A DNA stretch of 51,115 nt from Lachnospiraceae bacterium. GTDB lineage: Bacteria; Bacillota; Clostridia; Lachnospirales; Lachnospiraceae. The stretch's first letter is position 1. Every line of letters begins with the position of its first letter. The translations under genes and the position numbers were made by a program. Below are positions 23,218 through 32,000 of the stretch, piece after piece. The DNA lies in NCBI GenBank assembly GCA_014804385.1, contig JAAUZW010000004.1, forward strand, positions 34,449 through 85,563, in the 5' to 3' direction. A model generated the notes under the pieces. It saw only the letters and a list, made by a program, of their open reading frames with translations. It was not told the origin of the DNA and searched no databases.

Positions 23218-24582
23218 TTAAATCAAGTCGATGGCATCCCGCACCGTCCCCACACCGATGACCTGCATCCCCGCCGGCGGCTTGATCTGTCCCACGTTGA
23301 CTTTTGGCAGGATGCAGGTAGTAAAGCCAAGCTTGGCCGCCTCCGCCACTCTCTGTGCAGCCATAGAGACGCCTCGCACCTCACCGCTTAAGCCGATCTC
23401 TCCAAAAACGATGGTCTTATCGTCGATCACCCGGTTCTTAAAGCTGGACGCCACCGCCATGGCGACTCCGAGATCAATAGCCGGTTCCACGATCCGCATA
23501 CCACCGGCCAGATTCACATAGGCATCACAGTCAGACATCTGCAGATTCAAACGCTTCTCCAACACCGCCATCAACAGATTCAATCTGTTAAAATCCATGC
23601 CGATGGCCTGCCGTCTGGGTATGCCGAAATTGCTGTGACAGACCAATGCCTGAATTTCCAGCAGGATAGGCCGGGTTCCCTCCATCGAACAGGACACTAC
23701 GGAGCCACTGGCTCCCTCCGGCTTCCCGCTCAACATAAATTCCGAGGCATTCTTCACCTCCGAAAGGCCCTCCTCCTTCATCTCAAAGACACCGATCTCA
23801 TTGGTTGAGCCAAATCGGTTCTTCACCCCCCGCAGAATCCGGTAAGAGGCATGTCTGTCCCCCTCGAAGTATAACACGGTATCCACCATATGCTCTAAAA
23901 CCCTGGGACCCGCCACTGTACCCTCCTTGGTCACATGGCCCACGATAAAGATAGACACCCCCAGTCCCTTGGCAAGCTGCATGAGTACATTCGTGGATTC
24001 CCGCACCTGGGAAATGCTGCCCGGGGCAGAGGATATCTCCTCGTGATACATGGTCTGAATAGAATCAATGACAGCCACCTCCGGCATCTGCTTGCGGATG
24101 GTCTGCTCCACCGTCTCCAGACTGGTCTCACACAAAAGAAGAAGATTGTCCGAAAAGTCTCCGATCCGATTGGCACGCAGCTTGATCTGCTGCAGGGACT
24201 CCTCTCCGGAAATATAGAGGAGCTTGTGACCATCCGCCGCCATATGCCTGCACACCTGCAGGAGAAGGGTAGATTTGCCAATCCCCGGATCGCCTCCCAC
24301 CAATGTGAGGGACCCAGGCACGATCCCGCCGCCAAGCACTCTGTCAAGCTCCGCCATATGGGTGGTCATGCGTTCTTTTTCGCCAAGATCCACCTCTCCC
24401 AGGCTCACCGGCTCTGCGTCCTTCCTTCCCGTCGTATTACCCCGTGCACCGCTGCTCTTTCCCGGTACCTTTTCCTCCACCATCGTATTCCATTCTCTGC
24501 AGCCGGGACACTGTCCCATCCATTTGGAGGACTCATAGCCACAGTTTTGACAAAAAAATACCGTTGTTTTTCCCTTAGCCAT
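23218..24582 (-). CDS. radA: DNA repair protein RadA
   Basis: 454 aa. A C4 zinc finger (C11, C14, C25, C28) opens the protein, followed by a RecA-like ATPase with GGDPGIGKST at 96-105, the RadA-specific KNRFG at about 254-258, and a Lon-like C-terminal domain (GGMRIVEPAIDLGVAMAVAS). RadA acts in branch migration during recombination and repair. AGGAG precedes the ATG. A strong terminator at 24602-24654 lies just upstream, so radA transcripts depend on read-through or an unseen start within that short gap. Confidence 0.96.
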   Translation of the reverse strand: MAKGKTTVFFCQNCGYESSKWMGQCPGCREWNTMVEEKVPGKSSGARGNTTGRKDAEPVSLGEVDLGEKERMTTHMAELDRVLGGGIVPGSLTLVGGDPGIGKSTLLLQVCRHMAADGHKLLYISGEESLQQIKLRANRIGDFSDNLLLLCETSLETVEQTIRKQMPEVAVIDSIQTMYHEEISSAPGSISQVRESTNVLMQLAKGLGVSIFIVGHVTKEGTVAGPRVLEHMVDTVLYFEGDRHASYRILRGVKNRFGSTNEIGVFEMKEEGLSEVKNASEFMLSGKPEGASGSVVSCSMEGTRPILLEIQALVCHSNFGIPRRQAIGMDFNRLNLLMAVLEKRLNLQMSDCDAYVNLAGGMRIVEPAIDLGVAMAVASSFKNRVIDDKTIVFGEIGLSGEVRGVSMAAQRVAEAAKLGFTTCILPKVNVGQIKPPAGMQVIGVGTVRDAIDLI

Positions 24583-24601
24583 CGGTTTTCTCCTATCATT
24601 T

Positions 24602-24654
24602 AAAAAGAAAGGGCCTTTCGACCGAATGTGACACTCATGTCAGTCAAAAAGCCC
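24602..24654 (-). terminator. Terminator between the clpC group and radA
   Basis: On the minus strand GGGCTTTTTGAC pairs with GTCGAAAGGCCC (12 pairs counting G-T), the loop contains TGACA-TGAG-TGTCA, and TTTCTTTTT follows. This is a good Rho-independent terminator. It ends only 20 bases before the radA ATG. Confidence 0.8.
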
Positions 24655-24668
24655 TGTCTGTCAGACAC

Positions 24669-25079
24669 TTACTTTACAATCTTTACTTCTGCTACCCCTA
24701 CGCTTGCAAGCTCCACACTGATATTCAGCTTTCCGCTCAAATTCGTCTTCATCTCTCCCACATTAGCGCCGTTTACATAGACCTTATACACCGTGTCCTC
24801 CTCGAGTCCCACCGTGATCTGTGCATCCTCACTGCCCTCCACCTGGAAGGTGACGCCGTTTTCCGTCTCCGAAAAGCCGTTTACACTGGTTCCCGGCTCC
24901 GACTCATAGGCAAACATACCGTTTTTCTCCAGTTTTGTCAGTTCCTTAAAAGTCTTCACCTTGTACAGATTACCGCCATGCTCGTAATCCTCCAGCTTCG
25001 CCTTGGAAGCAAGCATGTGATTGCCAAAACTGATCGTTCCGTCGCCCTCCGCGCGCAGCAATTCCTCTACTACAGCCAT
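24669..25079 (-). CDS. Conserved small protein after clpC
   Basis: 136 aa. The sequence is rich in beta strands: MAVVEELLRAEGDGTISFGN at the start, then HGGNLYKVKTF, AYESEPGTSVNGFSE, VEGSEDAQITVGLEEDTVYK and AEVKIVK at the end. No catalytic motif is visible. I recall similar Lachnospiraceae proteins carrying the automatic label endosialidase, which nothing in the sequence supports. It starts 19 bases after clpC and ends at the terminator, so it is the last gene of the clpC transcript. Confidence 0.7.
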   Translation of the reverse strand: MAVVEELLRAEGDGTISFGNHMLASKAKLEDYEHGGNLYKVKTFKELTKLEKNGMFAYESEPGTSVNGFSETENGVTFQVEGSEDAQITVGLEEDTVYKVYVNGANVGEMKTNLSGKLNISVELASVGVAEVKIVK

Positions 25080-25098
25080 TATCCTTTCCTCCTATGTT

Positions 25099-27552
25099 CT
25101 ATTCTCCTACTGCTTTAACCGTAAAGGTTATCTTTTTGTTCTTAAGTCCCACAGAGACCTTGTCGCCGCCCTTCACTTTTCCGGCCAGAATCTCCTCCGC
25201 CAGCGCATCTTCAATCTCTGACTGGATCGCCCGCTTCATTGGCCTTGCACCCATTTTAACATCCATATGCTTCTCGATCAGATGCTCCTTTACCGAGGAA
25301 GTGATCACCAGATCGATATTCATCTGCTCTCTGCAGCGCTTCGTCAGGTTTTGGGAAAGAAGGGTTACGATCGCCTTCATATCCTCTTTATTCAAGGGAT
25401 GGAATACCATGATCTCATCGATTCTGTTGATGAATTCCGGCTTAAAGAGGCGTTTTACCTCCTCCATCACTTTGCCTTTCATTTTATCATAACTCTGCTT
25501 TTCCGTCTCCGCCGCGCCAAATCCCAGATTTTTGGGATCGATGATCCGCTGTGCACCCGCATTCGAGGTCATGATCAGGATGGTGTTCTTAAAGCTCACC
25601 TTCCGACCCTTGGAGTCAGTGATGTGCCCGTCGTCAAGCACCTGCAGAAGTACATTAAACACGTCCGGATGCGCCTTTTCTATCTCGTCAAAAAGTACCA
25701 CGGAGTAGGGATTCCTGCGCACCTTCTCGGAGAGCTGTCCCCCCTCCTCAAATCCCACATATCCCGGAGGCGATCCGATCATCTTGGACACCGAATGCCC
25801 CTCCATGTACTCTGACATATCTACTCTTATCAAGGCATTCTCAGAACCGAACATAGCCTCCGCCAATGCCTTTGACAATTCGGTCTTGCCCACGCCCGTA
25901 GGTCCCAGAAACAGGAAAGAACCGATGGGACGATTAGGATCCTGCAATCCCACTCTTCCCCGGCGCATGGCCTTCGCCACAGCCACCACAGCCTCATCCT
26001 GACCGATCACTCTCCTGTGCAGGATAGATTCCAGCTTTAGAAGCCTCTCGCTCTCTTTTTCCGCCAGCTTCTTCACCGGGATCTTCGTCCACAGTGCCAC
26101 CACCTCGGCGATCTCGTTCTCTCCCACCACATAGGCGCGATTCTGTTCCGCCTGCTCCAGCTTCTTGACCAGGCGCTCATATTTCTTAATGCAGCTCTCC
26201 TGCTTCTTTTTCAGTTCCGCCGCCTGCGTAAATGCCTCCATGCGGATCGACCGTTCGATCTGCAGATCTATCTTTTCTATCTCTTCAGACAGCTCCTGCA
26301 GCTTATCGGGCTGTTTCGTCACGTGAAGCCGCACCGCAGCCGAAGCCTCATCGATCAGATCGATCGCCTTATCCGGCAGATTTCTGTCATTGATATAGCG
26401 GGCCGACAGAGCCACCGCCGCACTGATTGCTTCCGGCGTGATGGTAACCCTGTGATGCTCCTCATATTTATGGGCAATCCCCCGCAGGATATTTTCTGTC
26501 TCCTCAATGGTCGGCTCCTCCACCGTCACCGGGTGGAAACGTCTCTCCAGAGCGGCGTCCTTCTCCACATACTTGCGATACTCTGCGATGGTGGTAGCGC
26601 CGATCAGTTGGATTTCTCCCCTTGCCAGAGACGGTTTTAAGATGTTGGACGCGTCTATCGCTCCCTCCGCGCCTCCTGCGCCGATGATGGTGTGCATCTC
26701 ATCCAAAAAGAGAATGATATTGCCGTCCTCGATCACCTCTTTGATCACCTTTTTGATACGCTCCTCGAATTCGCCGCGGTATTTACTGCCGGCTACCATA
26801 CCCGAGAGATCCAGCGTTAAAAGTCTCTTATTCTGTACGGTAAAGGGTACATCACCCGTCACGATCCTGGCGGCAAGTCCCTCCACCACAGCCGTCTTAC
26901 CTACGCCCGGTTCTCCCACCAGACAGGGATTGTTTTTCGTGCGCCGGCTTAAGATCTGGACGACTCTGGTGATTTCCTCCTCCCTGCCGATCACGGGATC
27001 CAGTTTCCCCTCTCTGGCAAGCGCTGTCAGATCCCTGCTGTAATGATCCAGCGTAGAAGTATTTCCCTTTTTCTTGTTCTGCTTTCTACCCAGATCTTCC
27101 TTGTAAAGCGCACCGTCCTCTCCCATGGCTACCAGCACATCCACATAGAGCTTCTGTACCGAAATACCCATGGTGTTCAAGAGCCTGACCGCCACATTCT
27201 CCCCTTCCTTCAGAAGGGCCAGCAGAATATGCTCCGTCCCAGTTCTCTCACTGTGAAATCTGTCCGCCTGCCTGTGTGCCTCCTCCAAGATGGCCTGTGC
27301 CCGAGGCGAATAACCATCTCTCTCCGCAATCAGCACAGAAGTCTCCGGCACGATCAGATCTTTGATCATCTCTTTTAACTGCACGACATCCACGCCATTA
27401 TTTAAGAGCACTGTGGCCGCAACGCCCGTATTTTCCCGCAAAAGACCCAGCAGTATGTGCTCGCTTCCCACATAACTCTGACGCAGGCTTCTGGCAGCCC
27501 GCTCCGCAAGCATCAGAGCTGCCTTTGCCTTATCTGTAAATTGTGGCTGCAT
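25099..27552 (-). CDS. clpC: ATP-dependent Clp protease ATPase subunit ClpC
   Basis: 817 aa. Two Clp-N repeats span residues 1-140 (FTDKAKAALMLAERAA; EHILLALLKEG). The first AAA+ domain has GEPGVGKTAV, a UVR-type middle segment follows (IRMEAFTQAAELKKKQE), and the second AAA+ domain has GPTGVGKTEL. The tail has the basic ClpC end (KVKGGDKVSVGLKNKKIT). ClpC unfolds proteins for ClpP and is important in stress and sporulation. Its ATG shares one base with the stop of a GntR regulator gene (TAATG). ctsR, mcsA and mcsB, the usual Bacillus partners, are not adjacent. Confidence 0.96.
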   Translation of the reverse strand: MQPQFTDKAKAALMLAERAARSLRQSYVGSEHILLGLLRENTGVAATVLLNNGVDVVQLKEMIKDLIVPETSVLIAERDGYSPRAQAILEEAHRQADRFHSERTGTEHILLALLKEGENVAVRLLNTMGISVQKLYVDVLVAMGEDGALYKEDLGRKQNKKKGNTSTLDHYSRDLTALAREGKLDPVIGREEEITRVVQILSRRTKNNPCLVGEPGVGKTAVVEGLAARIVTGDVPFTVQNKRLLTLDLSGMVAGSKYRGEFEERIKKVIKEVIEDGNIILFLDEMHTIIGAGGAEGAIDASNILKPSLARGEIQLIGATTIAEYRKYVEKDAALERRFHPVTVEEPTIEETENILRGIAHKYEEHHRVTITPEAISAAVALSARYINDRNLPDKAIDLIDEASAAVRLHVTKQPDKLQELSEEIEKIDLQIERSIRMEAFTQAAELKKKQESCIKKYERLVKKLEQAEQNRAYVVGENEIAEVVALWTKIPVKKLAEKESERLLKLESILHRRVIGQDEAVVAVAKAMRRGRVGLQDPNRPIGSFLFLGPTGVGKTELSKALAEAMFGSENALIRVDMSEYMEGHSVSKMIGSPPGYVGFEEGGQLSEKVRRNPYSVVLFDEIEKAHPDVFNVLLQVLDDGHITDSKGRKVSFKNTILIMTSNAGAQRIIDPKNLGFGAAETEKQSYDKMKGKVMEEVKRLFKPEFINRIDEIMVFHPLNKEDMKAIVTLLSQNLTKRCREQMNIDLVITSSVKEHLIEKHMDVKMGARPMKRAIQSEIEDALAEEILAGKVKGGDKVSVGLKNKKITFTVKAVGE

Positions 27553-27935
27553 TAACCTTCCATTCCTTTCCCATATTCCTCATAAATCTCATCTATAAGA
27601 GCATGGACTTCTTCACCGGAAATATTCTTACAACTCGCCTTCGCCAAAGTAACCAGCAGATCCTCTCTGATCTCCTCCAGCGCACGCATCCTGTCAATAT
27701 CCACGGCCACCATCACGCCCCGCCTGCGGTCCACCTTGACATAGCCCTCCTGTTTCAAGACAGTGTATGCCTTATTGACCGTATGCATATTGATGCCGAT
27801 ACTGTCCGCCAGCTGCCTGACGGAGGGAAGCATATCCCCCTCCTGAAGCCGCGAGGCCGCGATTCCCATGATGATTTGATCCCGCAGCTGCATATAGATC
27901 GCCTGATCACTGTTAAAGTCTATCTCGATAAACAT
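27552..27935 (-). CDS. GntR-family regulator, YtrA type
   Basis: 127 aa. Residues 10-80 form a GntR winged helix (IYMQLRDQIIMGIAASRLQE; LPSVRQLADSIGINMHTVNK; LKQEGYVKVDRRRGVMV). Only about 45 residues follow, mostly helix, the short effector-free layout of the YtrA subfamily, which usually controls ABC transporter operons. Here it overlaps clpC by one base and follows the SH3 membrane protein gene by ten bases, so autoregulation of the clpC transcript is a reasonable inference. No operator copy was found next to it. Confidence 0.85.
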   Translation of the reverse strand: MFIEIDFNSDQAIYMQLRDQIIMGIAASRLQEGDMLPSVRQLADSIGINMHTVNKAYTVLKQEGYVKVDRRRGVMVAVDIDRMRALEEIREDLLVTLAKASCKNISGEEVHALIDEIYEEYGKGMEG

Positions 27936-27945
27936 ATTTTCCTCA

Positions 27946-29265
27946 TCACTTCAGATCTTTATCATCCATATTCAAAAATTCAAATTCAAATTCGTCGTCA
28001 TCCATAAGGAAATTTTTAGTCTTGCGCTTGGGTGCGGGTCTGACTGCCTCCGGCTCCTCCTGATAGGTCACTTCCCGCTCGCGCCTTGCCCTCTCCGGTC
28101 TTTCTGATCTTTCTCTTCTCGGCTGCTCTGCGCTCTCCCGTCTGCGCACAGTCCTTTCTTCCCCTTCGGATGCTGCTCTGCGCCGTTCCTGTCTTTCCCT
28201 TTCTGCAGTCTTTCTATCAGAGGTTCTCTCTTCCTCCTCGTCTTCGTCGTCCTCGTAATCCTCATAGTAAGCATCCCGCAGCTTAAAGGCCATAATGATC
28301 ACCGTGACTGCCAGCGCTGCCAGAAGCACCGCCAGCACCACGATCACGATACGCTGTTTGACGATCGCATCCGTATCCTTCTTGTCGTCCACAGACTGGG
28401 AGCCTGTAGACTCCAGAAGAGGCAGCAGGGGCTCCTTATTTCCTTTAATATTATCGTAAATATACCAAACTTCCTCTCCCTCAGAGTTTGTCTCTATCTT
28501 GAGCTCATAGTCGTTTCTCGGCGCCGACTCCGGAGCAGCCGTTTCTACATCGGGTTCCGGCTCCGTATTCTCTTCCACCGGTAAAAGATCCCCCAGCTCC
28601 AGGAGATCAGACCGGATGTAGCCCGTCTTTTCAGAGCCGTTCGTTCCGGTAAAATTGACAAAATACCATGTCTTCCCATCGCTGCCTTCAGATTTTCCGC
28701 TCACCACCACCTGCGTACCGGGCGTCAGGGAATCTATGCGATTGTTGGAGGTAGAAGGATCGGGACGCACCTTCGCCTGCACTTTGGTGGTCGCATACTG
28801 AAACGCCATCTCCTCCTGCGCCTGTACCTGCGCGCCTGTACCCGAGCCGGTGGGCACCGCATCTGCACTATCTGTCTGTTGCGAATCCGCGTCAGCACCG
28901 GTATCCGATGTGTCCGCCTCCACAGAGACTGTGGGAATATCGCCCTCACCTGCCTCGATCATATCAGCACGCACATATCCCAGAGTATTGCCGTCCACAT
29001 ACACCTGATACCATGTGACACCGGAAACCTCCACCTTGCCCCGTATCGAGATCTCCTTGCCGACGCTGGAGCTGCCGATCGCTTCACTCCCCTGATCAGG
29101 CTGCTTTCTGATATTGACGGTTTTGGGAAGCACCGTACCTGTGGCCTCCGCCCGACTCACGATCGGATCGCACCAGACCAGAATAACGGCCGCCGCCAAA
29201 ACAGCCAGCATTCTTCCCATCTGCTTTCCTATCATTCTTCCCCACTCGCTCTTTCGTATCCTCAT
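27946..29265 (-). CDS. Membrane protein with two SH3 domains and charged tail
   Basis: 439 aa from the ATG at 29265 (GAGGGAGAAAAGAC upstream); a 104-codon in-frame extension overlaps the preceding gene and is rejected. A signal/anchor helix is at about 17-35 (MLAVLAAAVILVWCDPIVS). Two bacterial SH3-like domains follow (about 42-105, TVNIRKQPDQG; about 155-235, KVRPDPSTSNNRIDSL...TWYFVNF), joined by a D/S/T-rich linker. A membrane helix lies near 305-327 (IVIVVLAVLLAALAVTVIIM). The cytoplasmic tail of about 110 residues is first acidic, then rich in R and E. Such SH3 domains bind cell wall; the tail suggests a link between wall and cytoplasm. Confidence 0.8.
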   Translation of the reverse strand: MRIRKSEWGRMIGKQMGRMLAVLAAAVILVWCDPIVSRAEATGTVLPKTVNIRKQPDQGSEAIGSSSVGKEISIRGKVEVSGVTWYQVYVDGNTLGYVRADMIEAGEGDIPTVSVEADTSDTGADADSQQTDSADAVPTGSGTGAQVQAQEEMAFQYATTKVQAKVRPDPSTSNNRIDSLTPGTQVVVSGKSEGSDGKTWYFVNFTGTNGSEKTGYIRSDLLELGDLLPVEENTEPEPDVETAAPESAPRNDYELKIETNSEGEEVWYIYDNIKGNKEPLLPLLESTGSQSVDDKKDTDAIVKQRIVIVVLAVLLAALAVTVIIMAFKLRDAYYEDYEDDEDEEEERTSDRKTAERERQERRRAASEGEERTVRRRESAEQPRRERSERPERARREREVTYQEEPEAVRPAPKRKTKNFLMDDDEFEFEFLNMDDKDLK

Positions 29266-29290
29266 GTCTTTTCTCCCTCTGTCAGGTTGC

Positions 29291-29782
29291 TTAATCGTCC
29301 CTGGAAAATCGCTTGGATCCTGCCTCACCTTTGCGCCGTTCGGTGCTGTAACCAAAGGCATCATCCTTATGCCTTGCTTTTCTTGCCATCTCCTCCAGAT
29401 CTTTGTGATACGCCAACTCACACTTGGGACAGAACCTTCCCCAGCGGATCGTCGCACCACAGATCTCGCACCGCAAAAAGAGTGTGGAGTTGGGCGCGAT
29501 CTCCAATCTTCCCTCCTTGAGCATCTCCCGGATCGCCCTCTGGGAAACGCCTGTGGCCTTGGAAACCTCCGCCGCATTGGCGCCCATATGCTCTTCTACA
29601 TAATTGCGCGCCTTGCCGTAATCGTCATATGCAACAAGGCCACACTGCTCACACACATATTCTCCCACACCCTTATAGACCATGACTCCTGCACACTCAG
29701 GGCAGTAGACAGGCCTGTTGTAAGTGTTGTCCTCGACAAATTCCTTCTTTAATATCGCGATCCGTTCTTCTTTGCTGCTCAC
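29291..29782 (-). CDS. Zinc-ribbon HTH protein, YvyF-like
   Basis: 163 aa from a GTG at 29782 with GGGGGAG about eight bases upstream. Two zinc ribbons are visible: CPEC...CEQCG (about residues 27-47) and CEICG...CPKC (about 104-123). Between them lies EVSKATGVSQRAIREMLKEG, a helix-turn-helix. The HTH followed by RLEI and CExCGxxIxxGRxC is the pattern of YvyF (flagellar operon protein of Bacillus). Function is unknown; RNA or DNA binding is inferred. It precedes the SH3 gene by 25 bases and follows purD by 76. Confidence 0.65.
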   Translation of the reverse strand: MSSKEERIAILKKEFVEDNTYNRPVYCPECAGVMVYKGVGEYVCEQCGLVAYDDYGKARNYVEEHMGANAAEVSKATGVSQRAIREMLKEGRLEIAPNSTLFLRCEICGATIRWGRFCPKCELAYHKDLEEMARKARHKDDAFGYSTERRKGEAGSKRFSRDD

Positions 29783-29858
29783 AGGATCACTCCCCCTTCC
29801 CTCGATCCTGGGAATGCTTCGCATTCTCCTTCAATGATTTACACAGCTGTTCTTTCGG

Positions 29859-31130
29859 TTAAGCTTCGTCGATCGCTTTCCCGATATCATGCCGCATATA
29901 TTTGTTGTCAAAACGTACCCAGTCCGTCGCCGCATAGGCGTTGGCTCTGGCCTCTTTAAGCGTCGCTCCCTTCGCTGTGACGCCGAGGACTCTGCCTCCA
30001 TTTGTGACAATCGTGTCATTATTCAGGCTCGTTCCCGCATGAAAGCAGTAATACCCTTCTCTGTTCTCAAAATTCTCCAGTCCTTCGATGACAAAACCCT
30101 TCTCGTAAGAGACCGGGTATCCTTCCGATGCCAGGATCACGCAGACCGCCGCATTATCCTCAAAACTAAGTTCCATCCGGTCAAGGCTGCCGTCAATACA
30201 CGCCTCCACCACATCGATCATATCGTTTTTCATACGGGGCAGCACCACCTGCGCCTCCGGATCTCCGAAACGAGCATTGTACTCCAACACCTTCGGCCCG
30301 TCCTCCGTCAGCATCAATCCGAAGAAGATCACCCCTTTGAAGGGTCTGCCCTCCGCCGCCATGGCATCCACAGTAGCCTGATAGATATACTTATGACAGA
30401 ACGCGTCCACTTCATCCGTATAGAAAGGACTGGGCGAAAAAGTACCCATACCGCCCGTATTCAATCCCTGATCGCCGTCCAGAGCCCGTTTGTGATCCTG
30501 CGCGGAGGACATGATCTTTATCGTCCTGCCATCCACGAAAGAGAGAACGGAGACCTCGCGTCCCGTCATAAACTCTTCAATCACCATACGGTTGCCCGCC
30601 GCACCGAACTTTTTATCCTCCATAATGGTGCGAACGCCTTCTTTCGCCTCTTCAAGCGTCTCGCAGATCAGCACGCCCTTTCCCAGTGCCAGGCCGTCCG
30701 CCTTTAAGACCACAGGCATTTTGGCAGTTTCCAGATACGCCAGCGCCTTCTGCGGATCATCGAAATTCTCGTAGGCCGCCGTGGGAATATGATATTTCTT
30801 CATCAGATCCTTGGAAAAGGCTTTACTGCCCTCCAGAATCGCCGCGTTTTTCCTGGGGCCGAACACCCTGAGGCCCGCCGCCTCCATCTCGTCCACAAGG
30901 CCGCCAACCAGCGGGTCATCCATGCCCACGATAGTCAGATCAATGGCTTTTTCCTTCGCGAATGCCACCAGCTTGTCAAACTCCATGGCACCGATGGGAA
31001 CACACTCCGCAATCTGCCCGATTCCCGCATTGCCGGGAGCACAATAAATCTTATCCGCCTTAGGACTCTTCGCCACAGCCGCCGCGATCGCGTGTTCCCT
31101 GCCGCCGCTGCCCACAATTAAAATTTTCAT
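29859..31130 (-). CDS. purD: Phosphoribosylamine-glycine ligase
   Basis: 423 aa from the ATG at 31130, preceded by GGAGG. The opening MKILIVGSGGREHAIAAAVA and the ATP-grasp words VVLKADGLALGKGV, NTGGMGTFSP and LEYNARFGDPEAQ identify GAR synthetase, the second step of purine synthesis (5-phosphoribosylamine + glycine + ATP to GAR). It is the last gene of purE-purM-purN-purD, 107 bases after purN, and the gap is filled mostly by repeat B1. Confidence 0.97.
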   Translation of the reverse strand: MKILIVGSGGREHAIAAAVAKSPKADKIYCAPGNAGIGQIAECVPIGAMEFDKLVAFAKEKAIDLTIVGMDDPLVGGLVDEMEAAGLRVFGPRKNAAILEGSKAFSKDLMKKYHIPTAAYENFDDPQKALAYLETAKMPVVLKADGLALGKGVLICETLEEAKEGVRTIMEDKKFGAAGNRMVIEEFMTGREVSVLSFVDGRTIKIMSSAQDHKRALDGDQGLNTGGMGTFSPSPFYTDEVDAFCHKYIYQATVDAMAAEGRPFKGVIFFGLMLTEDGPKVLEYNARFGDPEAQVVLPRMKNDMIDVVEACIDGSLDRMELSFEDNAAVCVILASEGYPVSYEKGFVIEGLENFENREGYYCFHAGTSLNNDTIVTNGGRVLGVTAKGATLKEARANAYAATDWVRFDNKYMRHDIGKAIDEA

Positions 31131-31149
31131 AAATCTACCTCCACTATGC

Positions 31150-31243
31150 GGAGAATGCCTTCTCTTTGGCATTCTCCAGAGTGAAACCTAGAAGTTCTTT
31201 GCGAAATGCCCTCTGGCATGAGCATTAGAACTTCTTTTCACTC
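31150..31243 (-). repeat. Structured repeat family B, copy 1 (purN-purD gap)
   Basis: GGAGAATGCC/GGCATTCTCC (31150-31177) is followed by a nested structure: outer GAGTGAAA/TTTCACTC (31179-31243), middle AGAAGTTCT/AGAACTTCT, inner ATGCC-CTCT-GGCAT. The last bases overlap the purN stop codon. The plan equals that of copy 2 with paired changes. Confidence 0.85.
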
Positions 31244-31864
31244 GGTGATCGTCACCCGGCCGTTCTCCACCTTCACCTGACCGGCCGCGATCAGATTGAT
31301 ACACCAGGGCAGGAGCACCCACTCCGCCTCCTCCATCACTCTCTTTTGTAAAATCTCAGGCGTATCGTCGGCATATACCTTCACCGCCTTCTGTTTGATG
31401 ATAGGCCCCGTGTCCATTCCTTCATCCACAAAGTGCACAGTTGCGCCGGTAATCTTCACGCCCCTCTTCAAAGCCGCCTCGTGCACTTTCAGTCCGTAGT
31501 AACCCGTGCCGCAAAAAGCCGGAATCAGGGAAGGATGTATATTGATAATACGATTCTGATATCGCCTGATCAGCTGTACCGGAATCTTCACCAAAAAACC
31601 CGCCAGCACGACCAGATCGGGCTCGGCCTCCTCCACACAGCGGATCAGGGCTTCCTCAAACTGCTGCCGGTCCTCGAATTCCTTAGGCGACACGCAGACC
31701 CCTTCGATCCCTGCCGCCTTCGCTCTCTTAAGCGCATAGGCTCCGGGATTGTTGCTTATCACCCTGACCAGATCCGTATTGCAGATGGCGCCCTGCGCCA
31801 CGCCGTCAATGATTGCCTGTAAATTCGTGCCCCCGCCGGACACACAGACCACTACTCTAAGCAT
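31238..31864 (-). CDS. purN: Phosphoribosylglycinamide formyltransferase
   Basis: 208 aa from the ATG at 31864, GGAGGAG upstream. VVVCVSGGGTNLQAIIDG opens the formyltransferase fold; ISNNPGAYALKRAKAAGI, VLAGFLVKIP, INIHPSLIPAF (with the catalytic histidine) and GATVHFVDEGMDTGPIIKQ complete the 10-formyl-THF-dependent GAR transformylase signature. It converts GAR to FGAR, the step after PurD. The gap to purM holds repeat B2. Confidence 0.96.
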   Translation of the reverse strand: MLRVVVCVSGGGTNLQAIIDGVAQGAICNTDLVRVISNNPGAYALKRAKAAGIEGVCVSPKEFEDRQQFEEALIRCVEEAEPDLVVLAGFLVKIPVQLIRRYQNRIINIHPSLIPAFCGTGYYGLKVHEAALKRGVKITGATVHFVDEGMDTGPIIKQKAVKVYADDTPEILQKRVMEEAEWVLLPWCINLIAAGQVKVENGRVTITE

Positions 31865-31902
31865 TTGCTCCTCCAAACATCATTGTCAACTCAAATCATT
31901 GC

Positions 31903-31998
31903 GGAGAATGCCTGTTTTTCGGCATTCTCCTGCGTGAAACTTAGAACTTCTTGGCATCCCGTCCTATGGCGGGATGTCTTTAGAAGTTCTTTTCACGC
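31903..31998 (-). repeat. Structured repeat family B, copy 2 (purM-purN gap)
   Basis: GGAGAATGCC/GGCATTCTCC (31903-31930), then outer GCGTGAAA/TTTCACGC (31932-31998), middle AGAACTTCT/AGAAGTTCT and inner CATCCCG/CGGGATG. Compared with copy 1 the second pair of the outer stem changes from A-T to C-G in both arms, and the middle stem is flipped. Confidence 0.87.
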
Positions 31999-32000
31999 GA

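Noticed and set aside
27946-29577. Longer 543-aa reading of the SH3 membrane protein
   Set aside because: The extra 104 residues are low-complexity, overlap the upstream zinc-ribbon gene, and the ATG at 29265 has a good ribosome-binding site and signal helix right after it.
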